Positions 15,891-24,921 are shown, counted from the stretch's first letter. The stretch: DNA of 64,000 nucleotides from Shimia sp. CNT1-13L.2 (GCF_024331145.1 NZ_JANDJO010000003.1:124001-188000), one strand, 5' to 3'. Made by a program: numbers and translations. The notes: generated from the sequence alone by a model not told the origin.

Positions 15891-15926
15891 AAAGAAGGAG
15901 CGTGCCCCATAGGACACGCTCCTTTC
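15891..15926 (-). terminator. Hairpin terminator between peroxiredoxin and WGR genes
   Basis: A 10-bp stem AAGGAGCGTG (15895-15904) and CACGCTCCTT (15915-15924) with a 10-base loop. On the minus strand it is followed by CTTTCG, on the plus strand by TCGCGTTTC. Most likely it ends transcription from the peroxiredoxin-like gene. The flanking 15803-16004 gap holds nothing else I can name. Confidence 0.6.
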
Positions 15927-16004
15927 GCGTTTCACACCCGCCAACGGAAGACGAAGGTGCAAAACGCGCCTGCAAGAGCTCCCCGTGCTCCTGCGAAGCC
16001 GGAC

Positions 16005-16541
16005 TCAGACCGCGCCGGTATATTCGCCGCGGGCCGGGTAGTTGTTGGCAATTGCGAAATCGAGCGCACCGACCAGCTCCGAGAAATGCGGGCGTACGAA
16101 AGGCATGGTTTGCACCGAGCCATAGTAGAGGGTCTGCTCGGGCGTCACCATGAACAGGCCCGGCTCCGAGAACAGCGCCGGCTCCTCAATGCCGATCGAG
16201 GTCTTGCCGCGCGACGTGGAGATATAAAGCCCCCAGTCCCTGGCCACCGAAAGCGGCAGGTCATAGGCAAAGCGCAGGGCCTTGGCGTCGATCTTCTCGG
16301 CCATCTGGCGGGTCCGCTCTTCCCCGTCCGAGCTGACCGCGATGCAGGTCACACCCCGTTCTGCGAAATCCGCAACCCGCTTTTCAAGTTCTTTGAGATA
16401 GTTCGCGCAGATCGGGCAGTGCAGTCCGCGATAGAAACAGATCACCGTACCGCGCTCGGAGGATTCCGAGGCGAGGTCAAAGGTGCCGTTGTCCAGGGTC
16501 GGCAGGGTCAGGCCGGGGGTCTTCTGGCGAGGGATAAGCAT
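16005..16541 (-). CDS. Peroxiredoxin-like AhpC/TSA family protein
   Basis: A 178-residue thioredoxin-fold protein of the AhpC/TSA superfamily. The redox motif is FYRGLHCPICANYLKELE (CPIC near residue 42-45), so it has a CxxC pair rather than the single peroxidatic Cys of classical peroxiredoxins. IAVSSDGEERTRQMAEKI and the strand FMVTPEQTLYYG follow. No signal peptide is present, so it is cytoplasmic. It is divergent from an AraC-family regulator gene 92 bases away, with an inverted repeat between them, so that protein probably controls it. The reductant and substrate are unknown. Confidence 0.85.
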   Translation of the reverse strand: MLIPRQKTPGLTLPTLDNGTFDLASESSERGTVICFYRGLHCPICANYLKELEKRVADFAERGVTCIAVSSDGEERTRQMAEKIDAKALRFAYDLPLSVARDWGLYISTSRGKTSIGIEEPALFSEPGLFMVTPEQTLYYGSVQTMPFVRPHFSELVGALDFAIANNYPARGEYTGAV

Positions 16542-16597
16542 GGGTGCTCCTATGAATGAATGTCCTTGAAGCCTGTTATGTCAGGGGTTAATGTTCA

Positions 16598-16633
16598 ATA
16601 AATCCGAAATACCGTACCGGAACACCGATTTAT
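16598..16633. promoter_or_regulatory. Inverted repeat between divergent peroxiredoxin and AraC genes
   Basis: ATAAATC (16598-16604) and GATTTAT (16627-16633) form a perfect 7-bp dyad, 22 bases apart, abutting the araC-type ATG at 16634. A second, nested dyad TCCG/CGGA surrounds CCGTACCGG. It is well placed as an operator for autoregulation by the AraC-family protein. Confidence 0.45.
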
Positions 16634-17359
16634 ATGGACCGCCTGACCACGCTTGTTGAAAGATTTCACCTCTCCGTGCAGGGCGCACCCTTGCCCGACG
16701 CCAATCTCGTCGCCTTCGCCGCGGCCGATGGCACCCCGGCGCGTGTGACCTTCTACGTCTCGAAAAACTGTGGCCTTGAAGAGGCCGCCGGTGTGATCTT
16801 CTCTGCTCATGTCGACTGGTCCGGACCCGCCAATCCGCTGCTCGCGGCCTTGCCCGCGCAGGTCGACTTCGACCTGACCACGCAGGAAGACACCCGTGCC
16901 CTGGTGTCACTCATGTCGGAAGAAGCGCGGGGAAACCGCTGCGGTGCGCAGACCGTGATCAATCGCCTGGGCGAGGTTCTGATGGTCCGCCTGTTGCGCG
17001 ACCAGATCGAACGCGGCACCACCGAGGCCGGGCTTCTGGCTGGTATGGCCGATCCGCGGCTGCACCGGGCCATCGTTTCGATCCACGATCACCCCGAGCG
17101 GCTCTGGTCAAATGCCGACCTTGCCGAGGTGGCCGGGCTGTCCCTGTCGCGTTTTGCGGAACTCTTTGGCCAGATCGTTGGCGAAACACCTATGGGATAC
17201 CTGCGCCGCTGGCGTCTGATCCTTGCGCGACAGGATGTGCTGCGCGGTGACCGGATTGACGCCGTGTCCCGCCGCTATGGCTACGGCTCCGCCGAAAGCT
17301 TTACCCGCGCCTTTCGCAAGGCCTATGGCACGGCCCCTTCGGCGCTCAGACCGTCCTGA
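16634..17359 (+). CDS. AraC-family transcriptional regulator
   Basis: A 241-residue regulator. The N-terminal half (about residues 1-135) is the cupin-like AraC_binding_1 domain. The C-terminal half (about 140-240) holds the two helix-turn-helix units: LWSNADLAEVAGLSLSRFAELFG, and after MGYLRRWRLILARQDV the second, IDAVSRRYGYGSAESFTRAF, ending RKAYGTAPSALR. It is divergent from the peroxiredoxin-like gene and probably regulates it. The inducer is unknown. The downstream gap to hisH holds a dispersed hairpin repeat. Confidence 0.93.
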   Translation: MDRLTTLVERFHLSVQGAPLPDANLVAFAAADGTPARVTFYVSKNCGLEEAAGVIFSAHVDWSGPANPLLAALPAQVDFDLTTQEDTRALVSLMSEEARGNRCGAQTVINRLGEVLMVRLLRDQIERGTTEAGLLAGMADPRLHRAIVSIHDHPERLWSNADLAEVAGLSLSRFAELFGQIVGETPMGYLRRWRLILARQDVLRGDRIDAVSRRYGYGSAESFTRAFRKAYGTAPSALRPS

Positions 17360-17360
17360 T

Positions 17361-17405
17361 CTTCTTCTTGTGCAAATACCCCGGGGGTTTGGGGGCAGCG
17401 CCCCC
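17361..17405 (-). repeat. Dispersed hairpin-tail repeat, copy 2
   Basis: On the minus strand: hairpin GGGGGC-GCT-GCCCCC (17391-17405), then ACCCCCGGGGTATTTGCAC and AAGAAGAAG. The tail matches copy 1 at 12571-12632 closely. The two copies are inverted relative to each other and lie just beyond the hisH and hisE ends of the two his blocks. Confidence 0.65.
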
Positions 17406-17413
17406 AAGCTGCC

Positions 17414-18052
17414 TTATGGGGTCCAGCGCAGGAAATTCCCGATCATGCGCAGGCCGACATGCTGGCTCTTTTCCGGATGGAACTGCATGCCAAGCATGGT
17501 GTCCCGGCCAATGATGGCTGTCACGTCACCGCCATAGTTCACATGGGCAATGCGCTCTTCGGCTTTTGCCACGTGGAACTGGTAGGAGTGCACGAAATAG
17601 GTGTGGTCGCCGGTCTCGACACCGTCCAGAACCGCATGGGGGCGTTCGATCACCAGATCATTCCACCCCATGTGCGGCACTTTCAATGCCTTGTCTTCCG
17701 GCGTGATCTTCTGCACATCACCCGCAACCCAGCCAAGACCGGCTGTTTCTTCGTATTCGTGACCCGTGGTCGCCATCAGCTGCATGCCGACACAGATGCC
17801 AAGGAACGGCCGGCCTTTCTGCTCGACCGCCTCGATCATCGCATCATAGATGCCCTTGTGGCCGCGCAGTTCCGCGGCACAGGCCGGAAACGCCCCGTCA
17901 CCCGGCAGGACAAGCCGGTCGGCCTTGGCCACGACATCCGCATCCGAGGTCACGACGACGTCGCCCCCGTCCACTTCCCGCGCCATGCGCTGGAATGCCT
18001 TCTCGGCCGAGTGCAGGTTGCCGCTCTCGTAGTCAATGATTGCAGTCAGCAT
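17414..18052 (-). CDS. hisH: Imidazole glycerol phosphate synthase, glutaminase subunit
   Basis: HisH hydrolyses glutamine and channels ammonia to HisF. The 212-residue class I amidotransferase starts MLTAIIDYESGNLHSAEKAF. The nucleophile elbow is PFLGICVGMQLMA, with the catalytic Cys in GICVG. The oxyanion and dyad region at the end is GMQFHPEKSQ, with the catalytic His and Glu. YFVHSYQFH in the middle is also typical. It lies 5 bases behind hisB on the minus strand and 55 bases from the end of the convergent AraC gene. Confidence 0.97.
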   Translation of the reverse strand: MLTAIIDYESGNLHSAEKAFQRMAREVDGGDVVVTSDADVVAKADRLVLPGDGAFPACAAELRGHKGIYDAMIEAVEQKGRPFLGICVGMQLMATTGHEYEETAGLGWVAGDVQKITPEDKALKVPHMGWNDLVIERPHAVLDGVETGDHTYFVHSYQFHVAKAEERIAHVNYGGDVTAIIGRDTMLGMQFHPEKSQHVGLRMIGNFLRWTP

Positions 18053-18057
18053 CTGGC

Positions 18058-18645
18058 TTACAGCGCCCCTTTGGTCGACGGAATGGCATCTGCCTTGCGC
18101 GGATCGGTCTCGACCGCGTCCCGCAGCGCACGGGCCACGGCCTTGAAGGTGGCCTCGGCAATGTGGTGGCTGTTGAAGCCGTGAATCTGGTCCACGTGCA
18201 GGGTGATCCCGCCGTGGGTCGACAGCGCCTGAAAGAACTCGCGCACAAGCTCGGTATCAAAGGTGCCGATCTTCTGGGTCGGCATCTCGACGTTCCAGAT
18301 CAGGTAGGGACGCGCCGACAAATCGAGCGCCGCGCGCACCTGCGCGTCATCCATCGGCAGGTGACACGCCGCATAGCGGCGAATGCCCTTCTTGTCGCCA
18401 AGCGCCTGAGTCAACGCCTGACCCAACGCGATGCCCACGTCTTCGACGGTGTGGTGATCGTCAATGTGGTAATCGCCCTTGGCGCGGATGGTCATGTCGA
18501 TCAGCGAATGGCGCGACAGCTGGTCCAGCATGTGGTCGAAGAACCCCACGCCGGTCTGGTTGTCATACACCCCGGTGCCGTCGAGGTTGATCTGCACCGT
18601 GATTTCGGTTTCCGCCGTTGTGCGGCTGACCTCTGCGCTGCGCAT
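18058..18645 (-). CDS. hisB: Imidazoleglycerol-phosphate dehydratase
   Basis: HisB dehydrates imidazole glycerol phosphate to imidazole acetol phosphate. It is a stand-alone 195-residue dehydratase without the N-terminal phosphatase of enterobacterial HisB. The two manganese-binding repeats are visible as [16 protein letters not shown] with [17 protein letters not shown], and [19 protein letters not shown] with [19 protein letters not shown]. It is first in the minus-strand block hisB-hisH. hisA, hisF and hisE lie further along on the same strand after an insertion of four unrelated genes. Confidence 0.97.
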   Translation of the reverse strand: MRSAEVSRTTAETEITVQINLDGTGVYDNQTGVGFFDHMLDQLSRHSLIDMTIRAKGDYHIDDHHTVEDVGIALGQALTQALGDKKGIRRYAACHLPMDDAQVRAALDLSARPYLIWNVEMPTQKIGTFDTELVREFFQALSTHGGITLHVDQIHGFNSHHIAEATFKAVARALRDAVETDPRKADAIPSTKGAL

Positions 18646-18841
18646 CTGTCGTGATCCTTGTTTGTTGCGAGGCCCTTATAGGCGGCACATGGGCACAGGC
18701 CAAGAGGACAAGCTGTCAATTCCCCGAACCCGTGCCAAATGCGCCATTGCGTAGCTGGTATCCTCAATGTGCCTGGTTGACAGGACAGGCACACGATCCG
18801 GCATTCTGACGGTGTGACAGCAGACAGGAAAGGGGCCTCTC

Positions 18842-19228
18842 ATGGCAACCCGGCAGGAACAGAACAAGGCCAACGCGATGGCGTTCTACGACATGATGTT
18901 CAACCAGAACAAACCGCGGCAGGCGATCACCACCTATGTGGGGGATCACTATATTCAGCACAATCCGCATGTTGGCGACGGCAAAGAGGCCTTCGTCGCA
19001 TATTTTGAGCGCATGGCGTCTGAGTATCCGGACAAACAGGTGCACTTCAAACGCGCGATTGCCGAGGGCGACTACGTGGTGCTGCATTGCCACCAGATCT
19101 GGCCGGGGGACGAAGATTACGCCGGAATTGACATCTTTCGCTTCGATGAAAACGGCAAGGTTGTCGAACATTGGGACGTTCTCCAGATCGTCCCTTCAGA
19201 AAGCGCCAATGACAACGGCCTTTTCTAA
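18842..19228 (+). CDS. SnoaL-like / NTF2-fold protein
   Basis: A 128-residue protein of the SnoaL-like cyclase family within the NTF2-like fold. It has [23 protein letters not shown] near residues 36-58, then a strand with [11 protein letters not shown], and [21 protein letters not shown], the usual ending of the family with a conserved histidine and tryptophan. Members act on small ligands in a cone-shaped pocket; many stand-alone bacterial members have no known substrate. ATG 18842 is preceded by AGGAAAGGGG. It stands alone between hisB (divergent) and the BCCT transporter. Confidence 0.85.
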   Translation: MATRQEQNKANAMAFYDMMFNQNKPRQAITTYVGDHYIQHNPHVGDGKEAFVAYFERMASEYPDKQVHFKRAIAEGDYVVLHCHQIWPGDEDYAGIDIFRFDENGKVVEHWDVLQIVPSESANDNGLF

Positions 19229-19475
19229 GTCTCTGACATATTTCAAAAATAACATGTGAGCGCTGCCGGTTCCCGGCTCCGACCGAGTCGCTTTTGTCGC
19301 ATTTCGTGCCGCGCCCGAGATGATTCCATACCGTTGCGTATAGTTTTTGCCCAAATCGTGGTCGGTTTGTGCGTTTTGTGTCGCAAAAAGGCACAATCAT
19401 ACCGCTGGCAAACCAATGCAAACGCCGAACAGACGAAAGGATGGCCGGAATATTCAACAGCAGGGAGTAACGCGT

Positions 19476-21296
19476 ATGTCTATAAAACCCCCATTCACGG
19501 ATCTTGAGATCCGCAAGGCCGCAAGCGGCTTCTACCAGGGGCACAGCCTCGCAATCGCCTTTCTCAGCAAGGGCATCATGGTGGCACTGGTCATCTGGGC
19601 ACTGGTCTGGCCGGCAAATGCCAACGGTGTTCTGGGCAGCCTGAACTGGGCCCTCCTTGAAGGGTTCAACGCCTTCTACATCATCATTGTCGGCCTGTTT
19701 GCGTTCTTCCTCTTTATCGTGGCCCTACTGCCGCAAACCGGCAAACGGATCATGGGCACCCCCGGCGAAAAGCCCGAGTTCTCGAACTTCTCCTGGTTCT
19801 CGATGATGTTCGGTGCCGGTCTGGGTGTCGGCCTGATGGTCTTTGCAACTGCCGAGCCGCTGGGCCTCTGGGGGTCGAACCCCGTTGTTGTCGCCGGCGA
19901 TGTAGCTGGCAACACCGAAGCGGCGCTGACCTCCGGCTTCCGCTACACCTTCCTGCACTACGGCTTCCACGCCTGGGCGATCTATGTGGTGACCGGCCTG
20001 TCGTTGGCCTACTACGCCTATACCCGTGACATGCCGCTGACCATCCGCTCCGCGCTGACGCCGCTGTTCGGCAAGCTGATGAACGGCTTCCTCGGCCACG
20101 TCGTCGACGTTCTGGGTGTGGTTGCGACCATTCTCGGCGTGTCGGTCACCATCGGCTTTGGCGTCTCGCAGTTCATCGACGGCCTCTATGCGATCACTGG
20201 CATGGAGTGGATGATGGACATGACCGGGGACGCACCCGCGCCGGCCACCGTTGGCCTGATTGCCGGTCTTCTCGTGATCATGAGCCTCTCGATCATTTCG
20301 GCCGTGTCGGGTGTTGGCCGCGGGGTGAAGTACCTCTCCAACCTCAACCTCGTACTCTCGATCATCCTGCTGCTGACCTTCGTTGTCTTCGGCTCGTTCC
20401 TGTTCGCAATGACCACCTATGCCTCGGCGATGGTGGACTACATCCTGAACTTCATCTCCCTGAGCTTCGAAGCCTACAACCCCCAGTCGGTCGAGGCCTT
20501 CTCGGCAGCCCTGCCTGAAGCCGCCCAGCCGCACGCCGCCGCCCTCGCGGATGGCGCGCGCAACGCCTGGGGCAGCTATGACGGCTTTGTTGCTGGCCTC
20601 AGCGGTGATGCAGCCGCCCTCGACGAAGACACCCTTCGTGCAGCCTATGACGCCGGCGCCGACCAGCGTCTGTTCGGCTGGCAGGCTGGATGGACCACCT
20701 TCTACTGGGCCTGGTGGATTGCCTTCTCGCCCTTTGTCGGCCTGTTCCTGGCCCGCATCTCCAAAGGTCGTACCGTGCGCGAGTTCATCATCGGCTGCGT
20801 CTTCGCCCCGGCACTGGTCTGCTTTGCCTGGATGACCATCCTCGGTGGCACCGCGATCGATCTGGAGCTGACCGGCAACGCAGAAGGGGCCATCATCGGC
20901 GCGTCCAACACGGCCAAACTGTTCGTGACCTTGGGCCAGATGCTCGAAGGCGGTCTGTTGTCGGCAATCACCGTGATGTGCGTTGTGCTGATCCTGACCT
21001 TCCTTGTCACTTCGGCTGACTCGGGCATCCTCGTGATGAACACCATCATGTCGGGCGGTGATCAGGAGATCGGCAATAAGCACAAGATCATCTGGGGCCT
21101 GATCCTGACCTCGGTCATCGGTGCGCTGTTGCTGGCGGCTGGTGAAAACAACCCGCTGGATGCGCTGCGCAATGCGATGATCATCGGTGCACTGCCGTTC
21201 ACCATGGTCATGGGCCTGATGTGCGTCTCGCTCGCCAAGGCGCTGTTCCGCGACCAGAAGCGTGACGCCGCCGCGTCCACGGCTGCCGCAGAATAA
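19476..21296 (+). CDS. BCCT-family betaine/choline/carnitine-type transporter
   Basis: A 606-residue secondary transporter with about 12 membrane helices. I start it at ATG 19476, with CAGGGAG upstream. The region MMFGAGLGVGLMVFATAEPLG (shown in part) is the glycine-rich helix of the family, and the signature WTTFYWAWWIAFSPFVG, which carries aromatic residues of the trimethylammonium site, is near residues 400-416. An inserted loop of about 60 residues rich in Ala and Asp lies before this signature. Substrates of such marine transporters include glycine betaine, choline, carnitine and DMSP; the sequence alone does not decide. A strong terminator follows. Confidence 0.94.
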   Translation: MSIKPPFTDLEIRKAASGFYQGHSLAIAFLSKGIMVALVIWALVWPANANGVLGSLNWALLEGFNAFYIIIVGLFAFFLFIVALLPQTGKRIMGTPGEKPEFSNFSWFSMMFGAGLGVGLMVFATAEPLGLWGSNPVVVAGDVAGNTEAALTSGFRYTFLHYGFHAWAIYVVTGLSLAYYAYTRDMPLTIRSALTPLFGKLMNGFLGHVVDVLGVVATILGVSVTIGFGVSQFIDGLYAITGMEWMMDMTGDAPAPATVGLIAGLLVIMSLSIISAVSGVGRGVKYLSNLNLVLSIILLLTFVVFGSFLFAMTTYASAMVDYILNFISLSFEAYNPQSVEAFSAALPEAAQPHAAALADGARNAWGSYDGFVAGLSGDAAALDEDTLRAAYDAGADQRLFGWQAGWTTFYWAWWIAFSPFVGLFLARISKGRTVREFIIGCVFAPALVCFAWMTILGGTAIDLELTGNAEGAIIGASNTAKLFVTLGQMLEGGLLSAITVMCVVLILTFLVTSADSGILVMNTIMSGGDQEIGNKHKIIWGLILTSVIGALLLAAGENNPLDALRNAMIIGALPFTMVMGLMCVSLAKALFRDQKRDAAASTAAAE

Positions 21297-21313
21297 GCAA
21301 ACAAGCATCAAAG

Positions 21314-21342
21314 CCGGGCAGGGGAGATCCTGCCCGGTTTTT
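21314..21342 (+). terminator. Rho-independent terminator of the BCCT gene
   Basis: CCGGGCAGG (21314-21322) and CCTGCCCGG (21329-21337), a perfect 9-bp stem with a 6-base loop, followed by TTTTT. It ends one base before the convergent guanine deaminase gene. Confidence 0.93.
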
Positions 21343-22632
21343 CTATCCGCGCGTTCCGTTGATCCAGACATCCCGGATCGCCCGGTCATCGCCCATCATG
21401 ATCGTCGGGAACAGAGCTTCCCAAATATCCTCGGCGCGGTTCGTGCGTTGTGCGATATCGGGGGTAGAGGCCAGATCCAGCACCACCAGATCGGCTTCCA
21501 TGCCTTCCGCGACATTGCCGATCTTGTCTTCCATATGCAGCGCCTTGGCCGATCCCGCCGTACCCAGCCACAAAAGCTGTGCCGCATGCAGCGAATTGTG
21601 CCGCAGATGCGCCACCTCATAGGCCGCAGCCATGGTGCGCAGCATTGAAAAGCTTGATCCGCCGCCCGTGTCCGTTGCCAGACCCACACGCTGGCCATCG
21701 GCCATCAACCCGCCCATGTCGAACAGGCCCGAGCCGATAAAGGTGTTTGAGGTCGGGCAATGGATCAGGCCCGCGCCAACCTCTCGAAGTCGCGCCTTTT
21801 CACGCTCTTCCAGGTGGATGGCATGACCATAAAGGCCCTTTTCACCAAGCAGCCCAAAGGCCTCGTAGGTATCCAGATAATCGCGTGCTTCGGGGAACAG
21901 GCCCTTGACCCACTCGATTTCGTCGGTCTGTTCGCTCAGGTGGGTCTGCATCAGGCACTCGGGATGTTCCGCCCACAGGTCGCCAAGCGCCCGCAGTTGC
22001 TCGGGTGTCGAGGTCGGGGAAAACCGCGGCGTGATCGCATAAGAAATCCGGTCGACGCCGTGCCATTTCTCGATCAGCGCCTTGCTCTGGTCATAGGCCA
22101 GCTGCGCCGTATCGCGAAGCCCCTCGGGTGCATTGCGATCCATGCAGGTTTTGCCAGCCACCACTCGCTGTCCACGTGCGCTTGCCTCGCCAAAGAAGGC
22201 ATCCACCGATTCCGGATGGATGGTGCAATAGCTCACCATCGTCGTCACGCCATGCGAGCGGGTCAGGTCAAAATACAGCTTTGCCATCTCGGCGGCATAG
22301 GCCGGATCGCCAAAACGCATTTCTTCGGGAAAGGTATAGCTGTTCAGCCAGTCGATCAGCCGCTTGCCCCAACTCGCGATGATACCGGTCTGCGGATAAT
22401 GCACGTGCGCATCGACGAACCCGGCGCAGATCAGCCCGTCACCGTAATCCACCACGTCGGCCTGTGGATGGGCTGCGCGCAGGTCATCGCCTTCGCCCAC
22501 GGCCGCGATCTTGCCGTCTTCCACCAGAACACCGCCGCGCCGCCGGAAAACCGCCGCGTCCTCGACGGCCATGTCGAACGGGTTGCCTGTGAACCCCAGC
22601 GTCTGCCCCAGCAAAAGCACTGCCTTGCTCAT
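21343..22632 (-). CDS. guaD: Guanine deaminase
   Basis: GuaD deaminates guanine to xanthine in the cytoplasm, the entry to purine breakdown. The 429-residue amidohydrolase starts at ATG 22632 (AGGAGACAGGG upstream). Metal-binding motifs are in order: GFVDAHVHYPQTG (HxH), MQTHLSEQTDEI, YGHAIHLEE, IHCPTSNTFIGSGLFD and VGLATDTGGGSS with the final Asp. KTCMDRNAPEGLRDTAQ is typical of guanine rather than chlorohydrolase enzymes. It fits functionally with the urate hydroxylase and NCS2 permease 15 kb away. It is divergent from mgtE across 244 bases. Confidence 0.93.
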   Translation of the reverse strand: MSKAVLLLGQTLGFTGNPFDMAVEDAAVFRRRGGVLVEDGKIAAVGEGDDLRAAHPQADVVDYGDGLICAGFVDAHVHYPQTGIIASWGKRLIDWLNSYTFPEEMRFGDPAYAAEMAKLYFDLTRSHGVTTMVSYCTIHPESVDAFFGEASARGQRVVAGKTCMDRNAPEGLRDTAQLAYDQSKALIEKWHGVDRISYAITPRFSPTSTPEQLRALGDLWAEHPECLMQTHLSEQTDEIEWVKGLFPEARDYLDTYEAFGLLGEKGLYGHAIHLEEREKARLREVGAGLIHCPTSNTFIGSGLFDMGGLMADGQRVGLATDTGGGSSFSMLRTMAAAYEVAHLRHNSLHAAQLLWLGTAGSAKALHMEDKIGNVAEGMEADLVVLDLASTPDIAQRTNRAEDIWEALFPTIMMGDDRAIRDVWINGTRG

Positions 22633-22876
22633 CCCTGTCTCCTTGCATTCGCGCATTCCGAGTCTAAAGCCTTTCGGGGTATACGGGAAGCGACCACCGC
22701 TCGAAACGCCCCATCTGAAATAGGTGTTTAAAGGGTTTCCAGAAAATCCTGCCGCCCCCTTGGGCCACATGCCCGAAGATTGTGAAAAATCTCGAAAATT
22801 CCGTCGCTTTCCGTTGAGTTTCCCCCGAATTTTCCCCTATTGTCCGGCCACGAGCAGAACACTTGGAGGGTGAACC

Positions 22877-24268
22877 ATGAGCCAAGCGACCGACCAGATC
22901 ACCCCCGAAGTCGAAGCCGACGAAGACGTCTACGCGCTCGATCCCAAGGTTGTCTCCGCGATCCTCTACGCGGTGGAGGTTCACGACAAGGACCAGCTGA
23001 CCGCGCTGATGGACCCTCTGCACCCGGCCGACATCGCCGACGTGCTGGAACAGATCAACGCCTTTGACCGTCGCCGCCTGATCGAACTCTATGACCGTGA
23101 ATTCGACGGTGACATCCTCTCGGAACTGGATGAAAACATCCGCGAAGAGGTCATGTCGGTCCTGAAACCCGACGTCCTTGCCGAAGCGGTGCGGGATCTT
23201 GATTCCGATGACGTTGTCGACCTCGTCGAAGACCTTGATGAACCCCAGCAGGAAGCCATCCTCGAGGTTCTCGAAGATGCCGACCGTGTCGCCGTCGAAC
23301 AGGCGCTGTCCTATCCCGAGGAATCCGCTGGTCGTCTCATGCAGCGCGAAACCGCGTGGGCACCCGAGCATTGGAACGTGGGGCAATGTATCGACTACCT
23401 TCGCAATGCCGACGACCTGCCGGAACAGTTCTACCACGTGATCCTTGTCGACCCGCGCATGCGCCCCATCGGCAATGTCACGCTGGGCCGCATTATGGGC
23501 TCGCGCCGCGAAGTCCTGCTCAAGGACATCATGGAAGAGATGTTTCAGGTCATCCCCGTCTATCAGGACGAGGAAGACGTGGCCTATGCCTTCAACCAGT
23601 ACCACCTGATCTCGGCCCCGGTTGTTGATGAAAACGAACGCCTCGTGGGTGTGATCACCATCGACGACGCCATGATCGTTCTGGACGAGGAGCACGAGGA
23701 AGACATCCTGCGCCTTGCCGGTGTTGGCGAAAGCTCGATGTCCGACACGGTTGTCGACACCACCAAACAGCGCCTGCCGTGGCTTGCCGTGAACCTTGTG
23801 ACCGCGATCCTTGCATCGCTGGTGATCGCCCAGTTCGAAGACACCATTGGCCGCTTTGTCGCCTTGGCCGTCCTGATGCCGATCGTCGCTTCGATGGGCG
23901 GCAATGCCGGCACCCAGTCGCTGACGGTTGCGGTGCGCGCCATTGCCACCAAGGACCTTACCGGCGCCAACGTCTGGCGCGTGATCCGTCGAGAATGCCT
24001 TGTCGGCCTGTTCAACGGCCTCGCCTTTGCGGTCGTGATGGGCGTTGTTGGCGTCATCTGGTTCGGCTCTGCCCAGCTTGGCTATGTGATAGCTGTCGCG
24101 ATGGTGATCAATCTGGTCGTGGCCGGGCTTGCCGGAACGGTCATTCCGGTGTTGTTGGAAAAGGTCGGCGTTGACCCGGCCCTGGCCTCCGGCTCTTTCG
24201 TGACAACGGTCACGGATGTTGTCGGCTTCTTTGCCTTCCTGGGGCTTGCCGCCGCCGTTCTGACCTAA
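22877..24268 (+). CDS. mgtE: Magnesium transporter MgtE
   Basis: A 463-residue Mg2+ channel of the inner membrane. The acidic N domain (about residues 30-140) has the MgtE superhelix repeats (ALMDPLHPADIADVLEQ). A pair of CBS domains follows (about 145-275, with PIGNVTLGRIM and ISAPVVDENERLVGVITIDD). The five-helix pore domain is at about 290-463, with MPIVASMGGNAGTQSLTVAVRA, the family's selectivity region. ATG 22877 has TTGGAGGG upstream. The 5' gap contains the dyad GAAAATTC (22794-22801) / GAATTTTC (22827-22834). No Mg2+ riboswitch is recognised. Confidence 0.96.
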   Translation: MSQATDQITPEVEADEDVYALDPKVVSAILYAVEVHDKDQLTALMDPLHPADIADVLEQINAFDRRRLIELYDREFDGDILSELDENIREEVMSVLKPDVLAEAVRDLDSDDVVDLVEDLDEPQQEAILEVLEDADRVAVEQALSYPEESAGRLMQRETAWAPEHWNVGQCIDYLRNADDLPEQFYHVILVDPRMRPIGNVTLGRIMGSRREVLLKDIMEEMFQVIPVYQDEEDVAYAFNQYHLISAPVVDENERLVGVITIDDAMIVLDEEHEEDILRLAGVGESSMSDTVVDTTKQRLPWLAVNLVTAILASLVIAQFEDTIGRFVALAVLMPIVASMGGNAGTQSLTVAVRAIATKDLTGANVWRVIRRECLVGLFNGLAFAVVMGVVGVIWFGSAQLGYVIAVAMVINLVVAGLAGTVIPVLLEKVGVDPALASGSFVTTVTDVVGFFAFLGLAAAVLT

Positions 24269-24285
24269 GAAAAACGAGGAATTTC

Positions 24286-24843
24286 ATGGATCTGACCGAG
24301 ATCAAGGCCGCCGCCCGCAAGGCCGCCTTTGCCCGCCGCAAAGAGGCGTTTCACGCCGCTGCACCCGGCCAGTCCGCCCATCTTTCCGAAGTCCTCGCAG
24401 GCTATCGCGGCGTGCCCGTCGCGGGCTACATGCCGATCCGGACCGAGATCAACCCGCTGCCCGCCATGGCCGAAGCCGCCGCGCACGGCCCCGTCGGCGT
24501 GCCGGTCATTCAGGGCGAGGCGATGCCACTGGAGTTTTCCCGCTGGGAACCCGACGGCCCCCTGCGCGAAGGCCCCTTCGGTGCGCAGGTGCCGGTCGAG
24601 GACAATTACTTTGATCCCGAGATCGTCATCGTCCCGCTGGTGGCCTTCGATGCCAATGGCGGCCGTCTGGGCTATGGCGGCGGCTTCTACGACCGCACCC
24701 TCGAACGCCTGCGCGCCCGCCGCGCCACGCTCGCCATCGGCTTTGCCTTCGACGCACAGGAAGCCGAGAGCCTGCCGCTTGAGCCCACCGACCAGCCGCT
24801 CGACATGATCATCACCGAAAGCGGCGTGCGTACGTTCAAATAG
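24286..24843 (+). CDS. 5-formyltetrahydrofolate cyclo-ligase
   Basis: This enzyme converts 5-formyl-THF to 5,10-methenyl-THF with ATP, returning stored folate to one-carbon metabolism. The 185-residue protein has the N-terminal basic helix AARKAAFARRKEAF and VAGYMPIRTEINPLP. The ATP-binding motif VPLVAFDANGGRLGYGGGFYDRTL near residues 110-133 is diagnostic, and it ends IGFAFDAQE with LDMIITE. It starts 17 bases after mgtE and is probably co-transcribed with it. In other proteobacteria the gene often lies near ssrS (6S RNA); I see no such RNA here. Confidence 0.93.
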   Translation: MDLTEIKAAARKAAFARRKEAFHAAAPGQSAHLSEVLAGYRGVPVAGYMPIRTEINPLPAMAEAAAHGPVGVPVIQGEAMPLEFSRWEPDGPLREGPFGAQVPVEDNYFDPEIVIVPLVAFDANGGRLGYGGGFYDRTLERLRARRATLAIGFAFDAQEAESLPLEPTDQPLDMIITESGVRTFK

Positions 24844-24864
24844 CCACGCTCAAGGGTGCGCAGT

Positions 24865-24902
24865 TTGACCTGAGATCGATATGCGCATACCTTATGTGCA
24901 TA
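24865..24902 (+). promoter_or_regulatory. ccdAB promoter with two-site operator
   Basis: TTGACC (24865-24870) and TACCTT (24888-24893) are 17 bases apart. The -10 region is covered by the perfect palindrome TATGCGCATA (24880-24889) and its near copy TATGTGCATA (24893-24902), 13 bases apart. Adjacent palindromes over the promoter are what an autoregulating CcdA antitoxin of the ribbon-helix-helix type needs. Confidence 0.7.
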
Positions 24903-24921
24903 CGTTGCTGACGGGGTCACC

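Noticed and set aside
19725-21389. A 554-codon minus-strand frame opposite the BCCT gene
   Set aside because: Same reason: antisense shadow rich in His, Asp, Gln and Gly, without a domain; the BCCT protein fills the plus strand.
22633-22876. Mg2+ riboswitch before mgtE
   Set aside because: No M-box-like conserved core or terminator; only a simple 8-bp dyad.
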